6,860 nt of DNA, from assembly GCA_014803815.1 (NCBI GenBank), contig JAAVAY010000106.1:1-6860 (forward strand), in the 5' to 3' direction. The translations under genes and the position numbers were made by a program. Below, in pieces: positions 1-5,948 of this stretch (the first letter of the stretch is position 1; each line of letters begins with the position of its first letter). Below the pieces are notes generated by a model. That model saw nothing but the letters and a program-made list of their open reading frames with translations, searched no databases and was not told where the DNA came from. The DNA is from Allobaculum sp. GTDB taxonomy: Bacteria; Bacillota_I; Bacilli_A; Erysipelotrichales; Erysipelotrichaceae.

Positions 1-20
1 AAAAAAAAAAAAAAAAAAAA
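1..20. repeat. Homopolymer A tract at window edge
   Basis: The first twenty bases are all A, followed directly by ordinary mixed sequence. A 20-base homopolymer exactly at the window start is more likely a contig edge or assembly artefact than a functional element. On the minus strand it would be a T tract, but no hairpin sits immediately beside it, so it does not look like a terminator tail. Confidence 0.6.
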
Positions 21-38
21 GGATACACTTAAACCCCA

Positions 39-60
39 AGGGATTCAAATTTCTAGCCCT
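39..60. promoter_or_regulatory. Candidate 22-bp dyad operator upstream of regulator A
   Basis: The segment is symmetric about position 49.5. AGGG (39-42) pairs with CCCT (57-60), the centre is AAATTT (47-52), and T44/A55 also matches, giving 8 of 11 symmetric pairs. It lies about 100 bases before the regulator A start codon, where a dimeric HTH protein could bind. GATTC and ATTTC within it (42-46, 49-53) also occur, one base closer together, on the minus strand in the promoter region of the paralogous regulator (4470-4480). No convincing -35/-10 pair was found between this site and the gene. Function is inferred only. Confidence 0.3.
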
Positions 61-110
61 AAAGGTGCAATCTTAAGCAAAGACTGCCTTTTCATCTCTA
101 AAAATCCATT

Positions 111-139
111 GAGAAAATAAAAAATGGGCCTCAAGCCCA
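111..139 (-). terminator. Leftward-facing rho-independent terminator candidate
   Basis: On the minus strand, TGGGC (139-135) pairs with GCCCA (129-125) across a five-base loop. It is followed at once by TTTTTTATTTTC (124-113). The stem is short but rich in GC, and the T-tail is good. On the plus strand the hairpin is followed by ATTCAG, with no T tract, so only leftward termination is supported. No ordinary minus-strand gene lies directly to its right. The only candidates for termination are antisense transcripts across regulator A, for example read-through from recG. It may alternatively be just a hairpin in the leader of regulator A. Confidence 0.45.
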
Positions 140-153
140 ATTCAGCATTACTA

Positions 154-158
154 AGGGG
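154..158 (+). promoter_or_regulatory. Closely spaced ribosome-binding site of regulator A
   Basis: AGGGG lies only three bases before the ATG at 162, which is tighter than the usual 5-9 base spacing. It is still the only Shine-Dalgarno-like sequence near a usable start. The next in-frame ATG (207) is preceded by A-rich sequence with no purine box. An in-frame stop at 99-101 limits any upstream extension. Translation may therefore be inefficient or depend on local structure. Confidence 0.45.
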
Positions 159-161
159 ATT

Positions 162-1475
162 ATGGATAAAACACAACGCACTACACTCGAGAACAAGATC
201 ACGAAAATGAGCGATCTATATGGTTGTTTATTTCGGCAAGTTCGTTTACAACAAGGCTTTTCTATTGAAAACGTAGCAAAAGCCATTGGTGTTTCAAAAG
301 GGACGCTTTGGGAAGCTGAACAGGGAAAACGAAGATTTTCTTTAGCGGCTTTGAAAAAAGGGATGCATTTCATGGGCGCATCCTATCAAGAGATGCCTAA
401 AGAGGCGATCCTTGAAATTTTAGTTTTGATTCAACGCTTTATTACCGCTTGTTATTTCTACGATATCCCAGAGCAAGAAAGAGTATACCAAAAATTTTTA
501 ACCTATCATTTCAACCGTCACCAAACCTTTGACGATCGTTATTACTATTTATTGAGTTTAGAACTTCTTATTCAGTTACAAACGGGTGATCCGTCTTGGC
601 GCGCTTCTATTTCTCAAGGAAAAAAGGAACTCGATGAAGCTTTTGACTATTTTCCAAAAATTCTTAAGGAGTTGTATTACTGTCTTCAAGTAATGTGGTT
701 AGACTACAATGGACAATTGATAGCAATCGAATCGTATGTCGAAAATTTGTTTTCCATGACCAGTCAGGAACAATTTCAACATTTACAACCTCTTGTTGGT
801 TATTATTCTTTACGTTCAAGCATTCATAATCGCCATTTATCTTCTACTTATCGTTATATCAACTTATTACGAGAATTTTTTCAAAGAGATTTAAACTACA
901 CGCGGATGATCTTTTTAGACAATTTAGAAGGAATCTATTGGGTTTTATTGGAACAATACGATATGGCTCTTGAGCGCTTTGAGGGGATTTTACGCAATGT
1001 GAACTGTTTTCATTTATCGGCTCCTCGTATTTCTGTTCACAACAGCATTCTTTGGTGCTATCTCATGAAAGAAGACTATGAAAAGGTTATTGAAGAAGGC
1101 CTTGTGATCGAAACACTCTTTGGGTGTCATCAAAAAGATCGCAATCTCATCTTTACCATTTATGCTGAGTATCGTTTAGGCCATTTAGAGCAAGCTAAAG
1201 TGCGCTATTTTCAGATGAAGGAGGCTTTAGCTTTCGCTAAGTATCGAGATCAAGCCCTTTTAGAGGCTTTTCATGCTTTACTTTTTGAGGATTTTGAATC
1301 CTTTAAACAAAAATGCGAAGAGATTTATCAAACTTTGTTTTTAGAGGATCGAATTCAAGCTGAACTCGCACGATTTTTATTAAAAGCCCTCTTGTATGAG
1401 TATGAGTGTCAACATAAAGCCAAAGAAGCCTATCTTTTAAGAATTCAATTGGCCAAAATCACCAAAAGTTCCTAA
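162..1475 (+). CDS. XRE-type HTH regulator with long helical-repeat domain (regulator A)
   Basis: This is a 437-aa probable cytoplasmic DNA-binding regulator. An XRE/Cro-like helix-turn-helix spans about residues 20-76, with the SIENVAKAIGVSKGTLW segment (34-50) as helices 2-3 and GKRRFS just after. Residues about 85-430 are almost entirely predicted helix, rich in aromatic and Leu residues with spaced Tyr/Trp. They resemble degenerate TPR-like repeats, as in RRNPP/Rgg regulators. At 437 aa it is longer than typical Rgg proteins (about 280-300 aa). It is a full-length paralogue of the 462-aa protein at 4503-5891. Shared blocks are SIENVA, HFNR (116-119), an LQxLxxLVxYY-like block, NYxR...LD..EG.Y, LWCYLM (297-302) and YRLG (337-340). 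ATG 162 was chosen for its AGGGG box, but alignment with the paralogue, whose N-terminus is shorter, would also fit ATG 207 (residue 16). There is no transmembrane segment. The gene converges on recG. The ligand and targets are unknown; peptide binding is inference from architecture. Confidence 0.8.
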   Translation: MDKTQRTTLENKITKMSDLYGCLFRQVRLQQGFSIENVAKAIGVSKGTLWEAEQGKRRFSLAALKKGMHFMGASYQEMPKEAILEILVLIQRFITACYFYDIPEQERVYQKFLTYHFNRHQTFDDRYYYLLSLELLIQLQTGDPSWRASISQGKKELDEAFDYFPKILKELYYCLQVMWLDYNGQLIAIESYVENLFSMTSQEQFQHLQPLVGYYSLRSSIHNRHLSSTYRYINLLREFFQRDLNYTRMIFLDNLEGIYWVLLEQYDMALERFEGILRNVNCFHLSAPRISVHNSILWCYLMKEDYEKVIEEGLVIETLFGCHQKDRNLIFTIYAEYRLGHLEQAKVRYFQMKEALAFAKYRDQALLEAFHALLFEDFESFKQKCEEIYQTLFLEDRIQAELARFLLKALLYEYECQHKAKEAYLLRIQLAKITKSS

Positions 1476-1480
1476 TCTCT

Positions 1481-1504
1481 CTAAGTCATCGATCTTAGTC
1501 GATG
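1481..1504. other. Weak alternative hairpins between converging genes
   Basis: Two mutually exclusive small hairpins overlap the recG stop codon. One pairs CTAAG (1481-1485) with CTTAG (1494-1498). The other pairs CATCGA (1487-1492) with TCGATG (1499-1504). Neither is followed by a T run on either strand, so neither qualifies as an intrinsic terminator. Only 19 bases separate the stop codons of regulator A and recG, so transcripts from both sides probably overlap. Confidence 0.35.
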
Positions 1505-3480
1505 GAGGGATTGGCCAACCCTTCACGCAAAGCCGCCAGCATGGCGTGATGAGCAGGATTTTCGGGATGGTCTAAAATCTCTTGGGCATCTTGAGCACAA
1601 CAATCCATCATCGCTAAGTCTTTGGTGGCATCTCCCAAAATAAAGGCTGGTAAACCCGATTGTCGCGTTCCTAACAAATCGCCAGGGCCTCGCGTTTTTA
1701 AATCATAGGCCGCTAAATCAAAGCCGTTATCGAGTTCTTCCATTTTTTGAAGCCGATGAATGGCTTCTTTGTTTTTCGCGGGCGATAACAAGTAGCATTC
1801 GCCTTGCACTGGCCCGCGAGCGCACCGGCCGCGCAACTGATGCAAAGCGGACAGCCCAAAGCGATGAGCATCATAAATGACCATAATAGTCGCATTCGCC
1901 ACATCAATTCCCACTTCAATAACCGTTGTGGCCACTAAAATTTGGGTTTCCCCTTGGTGAAACCGTGTCATTACCTCTTCTTTTTGGGCATTTTTCATCT
2001 TTCCATGGAGTAAATCGATGTGAAAGCGATCCCCTAATACCTGCTGCATTCCTTCATAAATGCCTCGCGCCGCTGCGATTCCTTCCTCAGGATTTTCTTC
2101 AATAGCGGGGCAAACCACATACACTTGTCGCCCTTCTTGTTCAATGGCTTCTAAAATACGTGTGAGTACGGGCTTCATAGAGCTACTTTGAAAATACTTG
2201 GTTTTCACAGGTTTTCGTCCTGGCGGCAAAGTGCGAATGGCGGACAAATCAATGTCGCCATACATAAAGTGCGCAGCGGTTCGTGGAATGGGAGTAGCAC
2301 TCATCAACAACACATCGCAATGGTATCCCTTTTCAATCAAAGCTCGGCGTTGTAAGACACCAAAGCGGTGTTGTTCATCCGCAATGACAAGGGCTAAATT
2401 GTCAAATTCCACCTCTGGTTGAAACAAAGCATGGGTTCCTACGACCACTTGAATGCTTCCCTCTTTGAGTCCCTTTAAAACTTGTCGCTTTTGCGCTACT
2501 TTTAAAGACCCACAAAGCAAGGTGGCTTGAACTCCAAAGCTTTCCAAACTCTTCACATGTTGACGGGCTAAAATTTCTGTTGGGGCTAAAAGGGCGCATT
2601 GACCCTTACTTAAGCTCGCGGCATACATCGCACAAGCCGCTACAGCGGTTTTTCCACATCCCACGTCGCCTTGTAAAAGGCGATACATCGCTTGGTCTTG
2701 GCGCAAATCGTTCAAAATGTCATCCAAACTTTGGCGTTGGTCTGTTGTCAAAGGATAGGGAAGCTGAGCAATAAAATCTTCCACAAGCGCTTGATCAAAG
2801 ATTCGTCCTTCCTTTTCTACATGAAACGATTGCGCCAATCTAGCACAATGAAAGCTCAAAAATTCCTCGTACTTTAAAGCGCGTACCCCTTGATACAAAT
2901 CCAATTCATCTTTCGGTTGATGAACCGCCTGCAACGCTTGAGACAAAGAATACAGTCGATAGCGCTCGCGCAAATAGGCAGGGACACGATCTTGAAGGGT
3001 ATCGACTTTTTTCAAAGCCTTGTCTTCCAAACGCATCATTGTATCTCGCCGCATTTTAGCCGGCATGGAATAAATAGGATAGAGATCTTTAGAGGAATCT
3101 AGCTCCATCAAGCTTGTCCACGAAGCTCTAACCGAATTGTGCCCTTGGTAATACCCACAGACTGTGAGAAGTCGCCCAGGCTCAATTTTTGGAAAATAGC
3201 CATAGGTAAAAAGTGTGACTTCAAGGGCTTCATCATAGGCCATGACGATGAGTTTGGTGGCAATGCGCCCTTTTGAAATGCGTTGGCTACTGATAAGGTG
3301 TTGCACAAAGCCTTGAAAGAGAACTTCTTGTCCCAATTCCCACTCGCTCAAAGGCCGAATGGGAATGTAGCGCAAGGGATAGGTGTGAAGAAGTGCATCT
3401 AAGGATTGAATGCGTCGCTCTTCTAAAAATTTCTTTTGATTGGAAGTTAGTTTGATTCCATTCCAAACTGTATCTCTCAT
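1495..3480 (-). CDS. recG: ATP-dependent DNA helicase RecG
   Basis: RecG is a superfamily 2 double-stranded DNA translocase. It reverses stalled replication forks and branch-migrates Holliday junctions during recombination and repair. From the chosen start the protein has 661 aa, slightly short of the usual 670-700. Residues about 1-235 are the wedge/OB-fold region. Helicase motifs follow: GDVGCGKT (Walker A, 271-278), APTEILARQH (299-308), DEQHRFG (motif II, 368-374), SATPIPRT (394-401), LHGKM (491-495), TTVIEVGIDV (518-527) and QLRGRCARG (motif VI, 548-556). The RecG signature RGPGDLLGTRQSG spans 597-609. The start is ATG at 3478-3480, because AGAAGG (complement of 3488-3493) sits 7 bases upstream. 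An in-frame ATG at 3558 would add 26 residues encoded by an A-rich leader, with no ribosome-binding site. Oddities are Cys for the usual Ser in Walker A, GRCARG for the usual GRVGRG in motif VI, and a poorly conserved wedge. All catalytic positions are retained, so it is probably active. A terminator upstream at 3605-3641 makes it an independent transcription unit. Confidence 0.96.
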   Translation of the reverse strand: MRDTVWNGIKLTSNQKKFLEERRIQSLDALLHTYPLRYIPIRPLSEWELGQEVLFQGFVQHLISSQRISKGRIATKLIVMAYDEALEVTLFTYGYFPKIEPGRLLTVCGYYQGHNSVRASWTSLMELDSSKDLYPIYSMPAKMRRDTMMRLEDKALKKVDTLQDRVPAYLRERYRLYSLSQALQAVHQPKDELDLYQGVRALKYEEFLSFHCARLAQSFHVEKEGRIFDQALVEDFIAQLPYPLTTDQRQSLDDILNDLRQDQAMYRLLQGDVGCGKTAVAACAMYAASLSKGQCALLAPTEILARQHVKSLESFGVQATLLCGSLKVAQKRQVLKGLKEGSIQVVVGTHALFQPEVEFDNLALVIADEQHRFGVLQRRALIEKGYHCDVLLMSATPIPRTAAHFMYGDIDLSAIRTLPPGRKPVKTKYFQSSSMKPVLTRILEAIEQEGRQVYVVCPAIEENPEEGIAAARGIYEGMQQVLGDRFHIDLLHGKMKNAQKEEVMTRFHQGETQILVATTVIEVGIDVANATIMVIYDAHRFGLSALHQLRGRCARGPVQGECYLLSPAKNKEAIHRLQKMEELDNGFDLAAYDLKTRGPGDLLGTRQSGLPAFILGDATKDLAMMDCCAQDAQEILDHPENPAHHAMLAALREGLANPSID

Positions 3481-3487
3481 CCATTCA

Positions 3488-3493
3488 CCTTCT
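3488..3493 (-). promoter_or_regulatory. Ribosome-binding site that fixes the recG start
   Basis: The minus strand reads AGAAGG seven bases before the ATG at 3480. This favours the 661-aa form of RecG over the longer frame from 3558. The bases upstream are strongly A-rich and G-poor on the mRNA strand, which is normal for an unstructured 5' leader rather than a protein N-terminus. Confidence 0.75.
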
Positions 3494-3553
3494 TTCTCTT
3501 TTTGTGTTTTTTTCGTTTTGTTTTTTGGTCTTTGTAGGTAAAAAGAGGCAACA

Positions 3554-3559
3554 ATCATA
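3554..3559 (-). promoter_or_regulatory. Possible -10 element of recG promoter
   Basis: The minus strand reads TATGAT, a five-of-six match to TATAAT, between the upstream terminator (3605-3641) and recG. The upstream in-frame ATG at 3558 lies inside this hexamer. If it is the -10 element, that ATG would not be transcribed. No good -35 is visible at 16-18 bases (the best is TGGTCA), so the call rests on position and one hexamer. Confidence 0.25.
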
Positions 3560-3604
3560 TCTTTTTTGGCCGTATTTGACCACTATAAAAGGTTAAGGGT
3601 AGTG

Positions 3605-3641
3605 AAAAAGGACGCTTTATACCAAAGCATAAAACGTCCTT
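3605..3641 (-). terminator. Rho-independent terminator of the membrane-protein gene
   Basis: On the minus strand, AAGGACGTTTTAT (3641-3629) pairs with ATAAAGCGTCCTT (3620-3608). There is one mismatch (3615/3634) and an eight-base loop (3621-3628). The T tract is the complement of 3605-3609, partly inside the stem, and ends in TTTTTC. The stem is long and GC-rich at its base. It lies 24 bases past the stop codon of the gene at 3665-4426 and before recG, so it separates the two transcription units. Confidence 0.85.
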
Positions 3642-3664
3642 GAAGCTATTGTTCTTTTCTATAT

Positions 3665-4426
3665 TTATTTTTTAGAGGAAATGGAGTTAACCTCATCATA
3701 CGCTTGGCCATACCAAGAAAGCAGGTTACATTCTAAAAATACCCCACATAAAGCTTCTATGAGTCCTAACATCACCAATTCATAGGTGCCCTCAGCTCCT
3801 AAAGAGAAGTACAAAATCATCTCTAAGTAGATGGTCGGCTCCTTGAGAAACAACAGCGACGTAAATAAGGAAGGGGCATCAAAGCGCGTGGCCGAATATA
3901 AGGGTCCTCCTAAAAGATTGTCCCAAAGGTACATCAAAGCAAATAACAAAAGCCACCCATTTAAAATAAGCCAAAATTTCGCTTTCCATACCGCTAAAAC
4001 GCGTTGGCACTGCACTTTGAAGGACATCTGGTCCTCATAAATCGCTTTAAAGAAAAGAATGAGGGTAGGCAAAGCCAACAAAAGAGCAATGGTTCCCAAA
4101 ATCGCGCCTACAACCGTCCGCCATCCACTCGTTAAAGAAAGAGGAGAAAGGCAATACGCCGTAAACAAATTGAGGCCTAGACACAAAGCCAATACTTCTA
4201 AAACCTTTAAGAGAGCCAAGGTTTTTCGCTTTTTACCCCATATAAGGGTACAGACAAAATACAATCCAAGGCCAAAAAGTGCCAACCACAAACAGCCCAA
4301 AAGCGTATTCCAAGGGGCGTTGAGTTGAATTAAATACAATTCACCGAGTCCATACCCCAAGGAAAATAAAAAAAGATAAATCATAGGACGCATGATGCTG
4401 GTGAATCGAAACGAAAAAGATTTCAT
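3665..4426 (-). CDS. Multi-pass integral membrane protein of unknown function
   Basis: The 253-aa product is very hydrophobic and I do not recognise its family. Likely membrane segments lie at about residues 14-35, 41-63, 72-93, 103-128, 151-170 and 215-236, with a possible further one near 186-208. This is about six helices with short connecting loops. Basic clusters (KKRK at 65-68, KxK near 148-150) probably face the cytoplasm. There is no signal peptidase site, ATPase motif or recognised transporter signature. The start ATG (4424-4426) has an excellent GGAGG (complement of 4432-4436) five bases upstream. The gene has its own terminator (3605-3641). It starts 76 bases from the divergent regulator B, which makes it the most likely target of that regulator. 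It could be a permease, a peptide exporter or resistance component, or a sensor subunit; the sequence does not distinguish these. Confidence 0.8.
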   Translation of the reverse strand: MKSFSFRFTSIMRPMIYLFLFSLGYGLGELYLIQLNAPWNTLLGCLWLALFGLGLYFVCTLIWGKKRKTLALLKVLEVLALCLGLNLFTAYCLSPLSLTSGWRTVVGAILGTIALLLALPTLILFFKAIYEDQMSFKVQCQRVLAVWKAKFWLILNGWLLLFALMYLWDNLLGGPLYSATRFDAPSLFTSLLFLKEPTIYLEMILYFSLGAEGTYELVMLGLIEALCGVFLECNLLSWYGQAYDEVNSISSKK

Positions 4427-4443
4427 ATATTCCTCCCTATAGA

Positions 4444-4475
4444 GATTTCTAACGCGCTAAGAATTTCTTGAAATC
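4444..4475. promoter_or_regulatory. Dyad-rich candidate operator in divergent promoter region
   Basis: Several nested inverted repeats fall in the 76-base gap between divergent start codons. GATTTC (4444-4449) is inverted as GAAATC (4470-4475). ATTTC-TT-GAAAT forms a compact dyad at 4463-4474. AAGAATTTCTT (4459-4469) is symmetric around one base. The near-palindrome TAACGCGCTA lies between the arms. The compact dyad overlaps a possible -35 of regulator B, the expected place for an autorepressor site. Which protein binds, if any, is not shown by the sequence. Confidence 0.4.
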
Positions 4476-4496
4476 GAATCAGAAAGGAGATCTTAT
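4468..4496 (+). promoter_or_regulatory. Possible sigma-A promoter of regulator B
   Basis: TTGAAA (4468-4473, five of six matches to TTGACA) is followed after 17 bases by TCTTAT (4491-4496, four of six to TATAAT). Transcription would begin near 4503, at or next to the ATG, giving a leaderless or nearly leaderless message. That conflicts with use of the purine box at 4481-4490, so the real promoter may instead lie further upstream. Confidence 0.3.
4481..4490 (+). promoter_or_regulatory. Distant ribosome-binding site of regulator B
   Basis: AGAAAGGAGA is a strong Shine-Dalgarno sequence, but its GGAG (4486-4489) ends 13 bases before the ATG at 4503, longer than the usual 5-9. No ATG, GTG or TTG lies in frame between them (TTG at 4498 is out of frame). 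Either translation tolerates long spacing here, or the purine box is part of a promoter spacer. Confidence 0.5.
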
Positions 4497-4502
4497 TTTG
4501 AT

Positions 4503-5891
4503 ATGGATTTTGACATCGACCTCATCAAACGCTTGTTGTTTCGTTTAATACGTCAATTTAAGGGATATTCGATTGAAAACGTCGCTTTGGCCATTCCCAT
4601 TTCCAAGAGCGCTTTATCCAACATGGAAAATGGGAAGCGAACCTTTTCGATTCAAGCCTTTGAAGCGGGAATGGCGCATATGAATGTCCATTTTGACGTG
4701 TTGAGTATAGAGCAACGGGAAGACATTCTCGATTTAGTGGCTGACTTCATTCGCGCTTTGTATTTCCTAGACGACTCCCAAAAACAAGATGTTCTCCAGC
4801 GTTTTTTTAAGCTACACTTTAATCGTCAAAAAGATTTTCACGATGGATATTTTTATTTGGTTTTTTTAGAAATTTTGGTCGAAATTGATCAAATTCCTAC
4901 GGCTTTAGCTACTGAAGAGCTTCAAGCTCCTCTCATCAACCGACTTCGCTATTTAGAACGCCTCATACCCGATCTTCCCAGCGATTTACAAACCCTGTAT
5001 GCCCTAGCCATTTTAATGTGGTTTACCAAGTCCCGACAGTGGGATAAAAGTCAACGCTTTTTCCAAACCCTTAATTTGGATCAGGAAATGACGCGTTTTC
5101 CAGGCTTAATTCCGCTTGTGGCCTATTATCGCACCAAATCATTAGCCATCGCCCCCAATTCTATGATGGAGGTTCATCATCTCATTCACCACCTTCAAGA
5201 TATCGCTCATCGTCAACGAAATTACTTGCGGTTAATGTATCTTGATTTTGATGAAGGCGTGTATTTGATGTCGATTGGTAATTATAAAGAAGCGCGCTCG
5301 TTATTTCATCAACTTCAATGCTCCATTTTGCCCTTTTCTCTTTCCTTTTTAGCTCCAGCTATTCAAGACAATTTGATTTGGTGCTATTTAATGTCCCAAG
5401 ATTTTAAGCAAAGTCTTCAAAAAGCCAACCAACTCGAAGCCCAATTTGGTGCCTTTCCCAATTCGAACCTTGTCTTTCAAGTGTATTGTTTTTATCGTCT
5501 TGGGAAAATCCAAGAAGGTCAAGAGGCTTTAAAACGTCTCAAATATAGCTTTTCGGCTAGTGACCAAGACTTACAAATATTAAATATTTTCGAACCTCTT
5601 TTAAATCGCGCCCTAGCTCCAATAGCTGATCGTCCAAAGCTTCTGAAGGCATTTTGCACGCGATGCGAACACCATTGGCGCCAATACCTAGACACATTGC
5701 CTGCAACACGCGAATTGGCGATTTTTTTCGTGCGCATTCAAATGTATGAAGTAGAACAAATAGAAGATTATGGGGAAGCCAATCGTCTTTGTCAGATTTT
5801 GGAAGAATTGTGTCAAATGAGACCGAAAGTAGAGCCGCTTTTATGGTCTTCTACTCAGTCCACTCAATCGTTAGCTTCGATAGAGACATGA
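4503..5891 (+). CDS. XRE-type HTH regulator with long helical-repeat domain (regulator B)
   Basis: This is a 462-aa probable cytoplasmic transcription regulator, paralogous to the 437-aa protein at 162-1475. The HTH covers about residues 6-62 (YSIENVALAIPISKSALSN, then GKRTFS at 44-49). The rest is a long run of predicted helices with TPR-like spacing. Blocks shared with regulator A include HFNR (105-108), the YLxxLExL-like region (118-125), LIPLVAYY (202-209), NYLRLMYLDFDEGVY (240-254), LIWCYLM (291-297) and NLVFQVYxFYRLG (322-334). C-terminal residues about 350-462 differ in sequence and are longer than in A, ending in a Ser/Thr/Gln-rich tail. This is compatible with different ligands. ATG 4503 is the only sensible start, although its Shine-Dalgarno is 13 bases away. 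The gene is divergent from the membrane-protein gene and ends at a bidirectional terminator. Control of itself and of that neighbour is likely from the layout but unproven. The RRNPP/Rgg-like class is an architectural inference. Confidence 0.8.
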   Translation: MDFDIDLIKRLLFRLIRQFKGYSIENVALAIPISKSALSNMENGKRTFSIQAFEAGMAHMNVHFDVLSIEQREDILDLVADFIRALYFLDDSQKQDVLQRFFKLHFNRQKDFHDGYFYLVFLEILVEIDQIPTALATEELQAPLINRLRYLERLIPDLPSDLQTLYALAILMWFTKSRQWDKSQRFFQTLNLDQEMTRFPGLIPLVAYYRTKSLAIAPNSMMEVHHLIHHLQDIAHRQRNYLRLMYLDFDEGVYLMSIGNYKEARSLFHQLQCSILPFSLSFLAPAIQDNLIWCYLMSQDFKQSLQKANQLEAQFGAFPNSNLVFQVYCFYRLGKIQEGQEALKRLKYSFSASDQDLQILNIFEPLLNRALAPIADRPKLLKAFCTRCEHHWRQYLDTLPATRELAIFFVRIQMYEVEQIEDYGEANRLCQILEELCQMRPKVEPLLWSSTQSTQSLASIET

Positions 5892-5920
5892 AAAAAAGAG
5901 CAGTGGGCAACTGCTCTTTT
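5891..5920. terminator. Strong bidirectional terminator between regulator B and ppiB
   Basis: AAAAGAGCAGT (5894-5904) pairs perfectly with ACTGCTCTTTT (5910-5920) around the loop GGGCA. On the minus strand the stem runs into seven T residues (complement of 5891-5897), an excellent terminator for ppiB. On the plus strand it ends in TTTT followed by GGC, good enough to stop regulator B transcripts. The A tract begins on the last base of the regulator B stop codon. Confidence 0.9.
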
Positions 5921-5948
5921 GGCTTACTACAAGGAAAAATCGAAACCT

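Noticed and set aside
124..210. A 28-codon plus-strand frame starting in the leader hairpin and overlapping regulator A, considered as a peptide pheromone or leader peptide
   Set aside because: It has no ribosome-binding site before its ATG, no secretion-like hydrophobic segment, and it overlaps the start of regulator A.
1713..3484. Several open frames of 60-75 codons on both strands inside recG
   Set aside because: They overlap the strongly supported RecG coding frame, have no recognisable domains, and lie opposite or out of frame with conserved helicase motifs.
3481..3540. Low-complexity pyrimidine-rich stretch considered as a repeat or origin-like element
   Set aside because: There are no repeated units or DnaA-type boxes. 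It is simply the A-rich leader of recG read on the other strand.
3603..3644. A 13-codon GTG-started frame in the gap before recG, considered as a signalling peptide
   Set aside because: It lies across the arms of a clear terminator stem-loop and lacks a hydrophobic export segment.
3831..4328. Plus-strand frames opposite the membrane-protein gene
   Set aside because: They are rich in Lys/Arg because they are the complement of hydrophobic codons. The minus-strand frame has an ideal ribosome-binding site and its own terminator.
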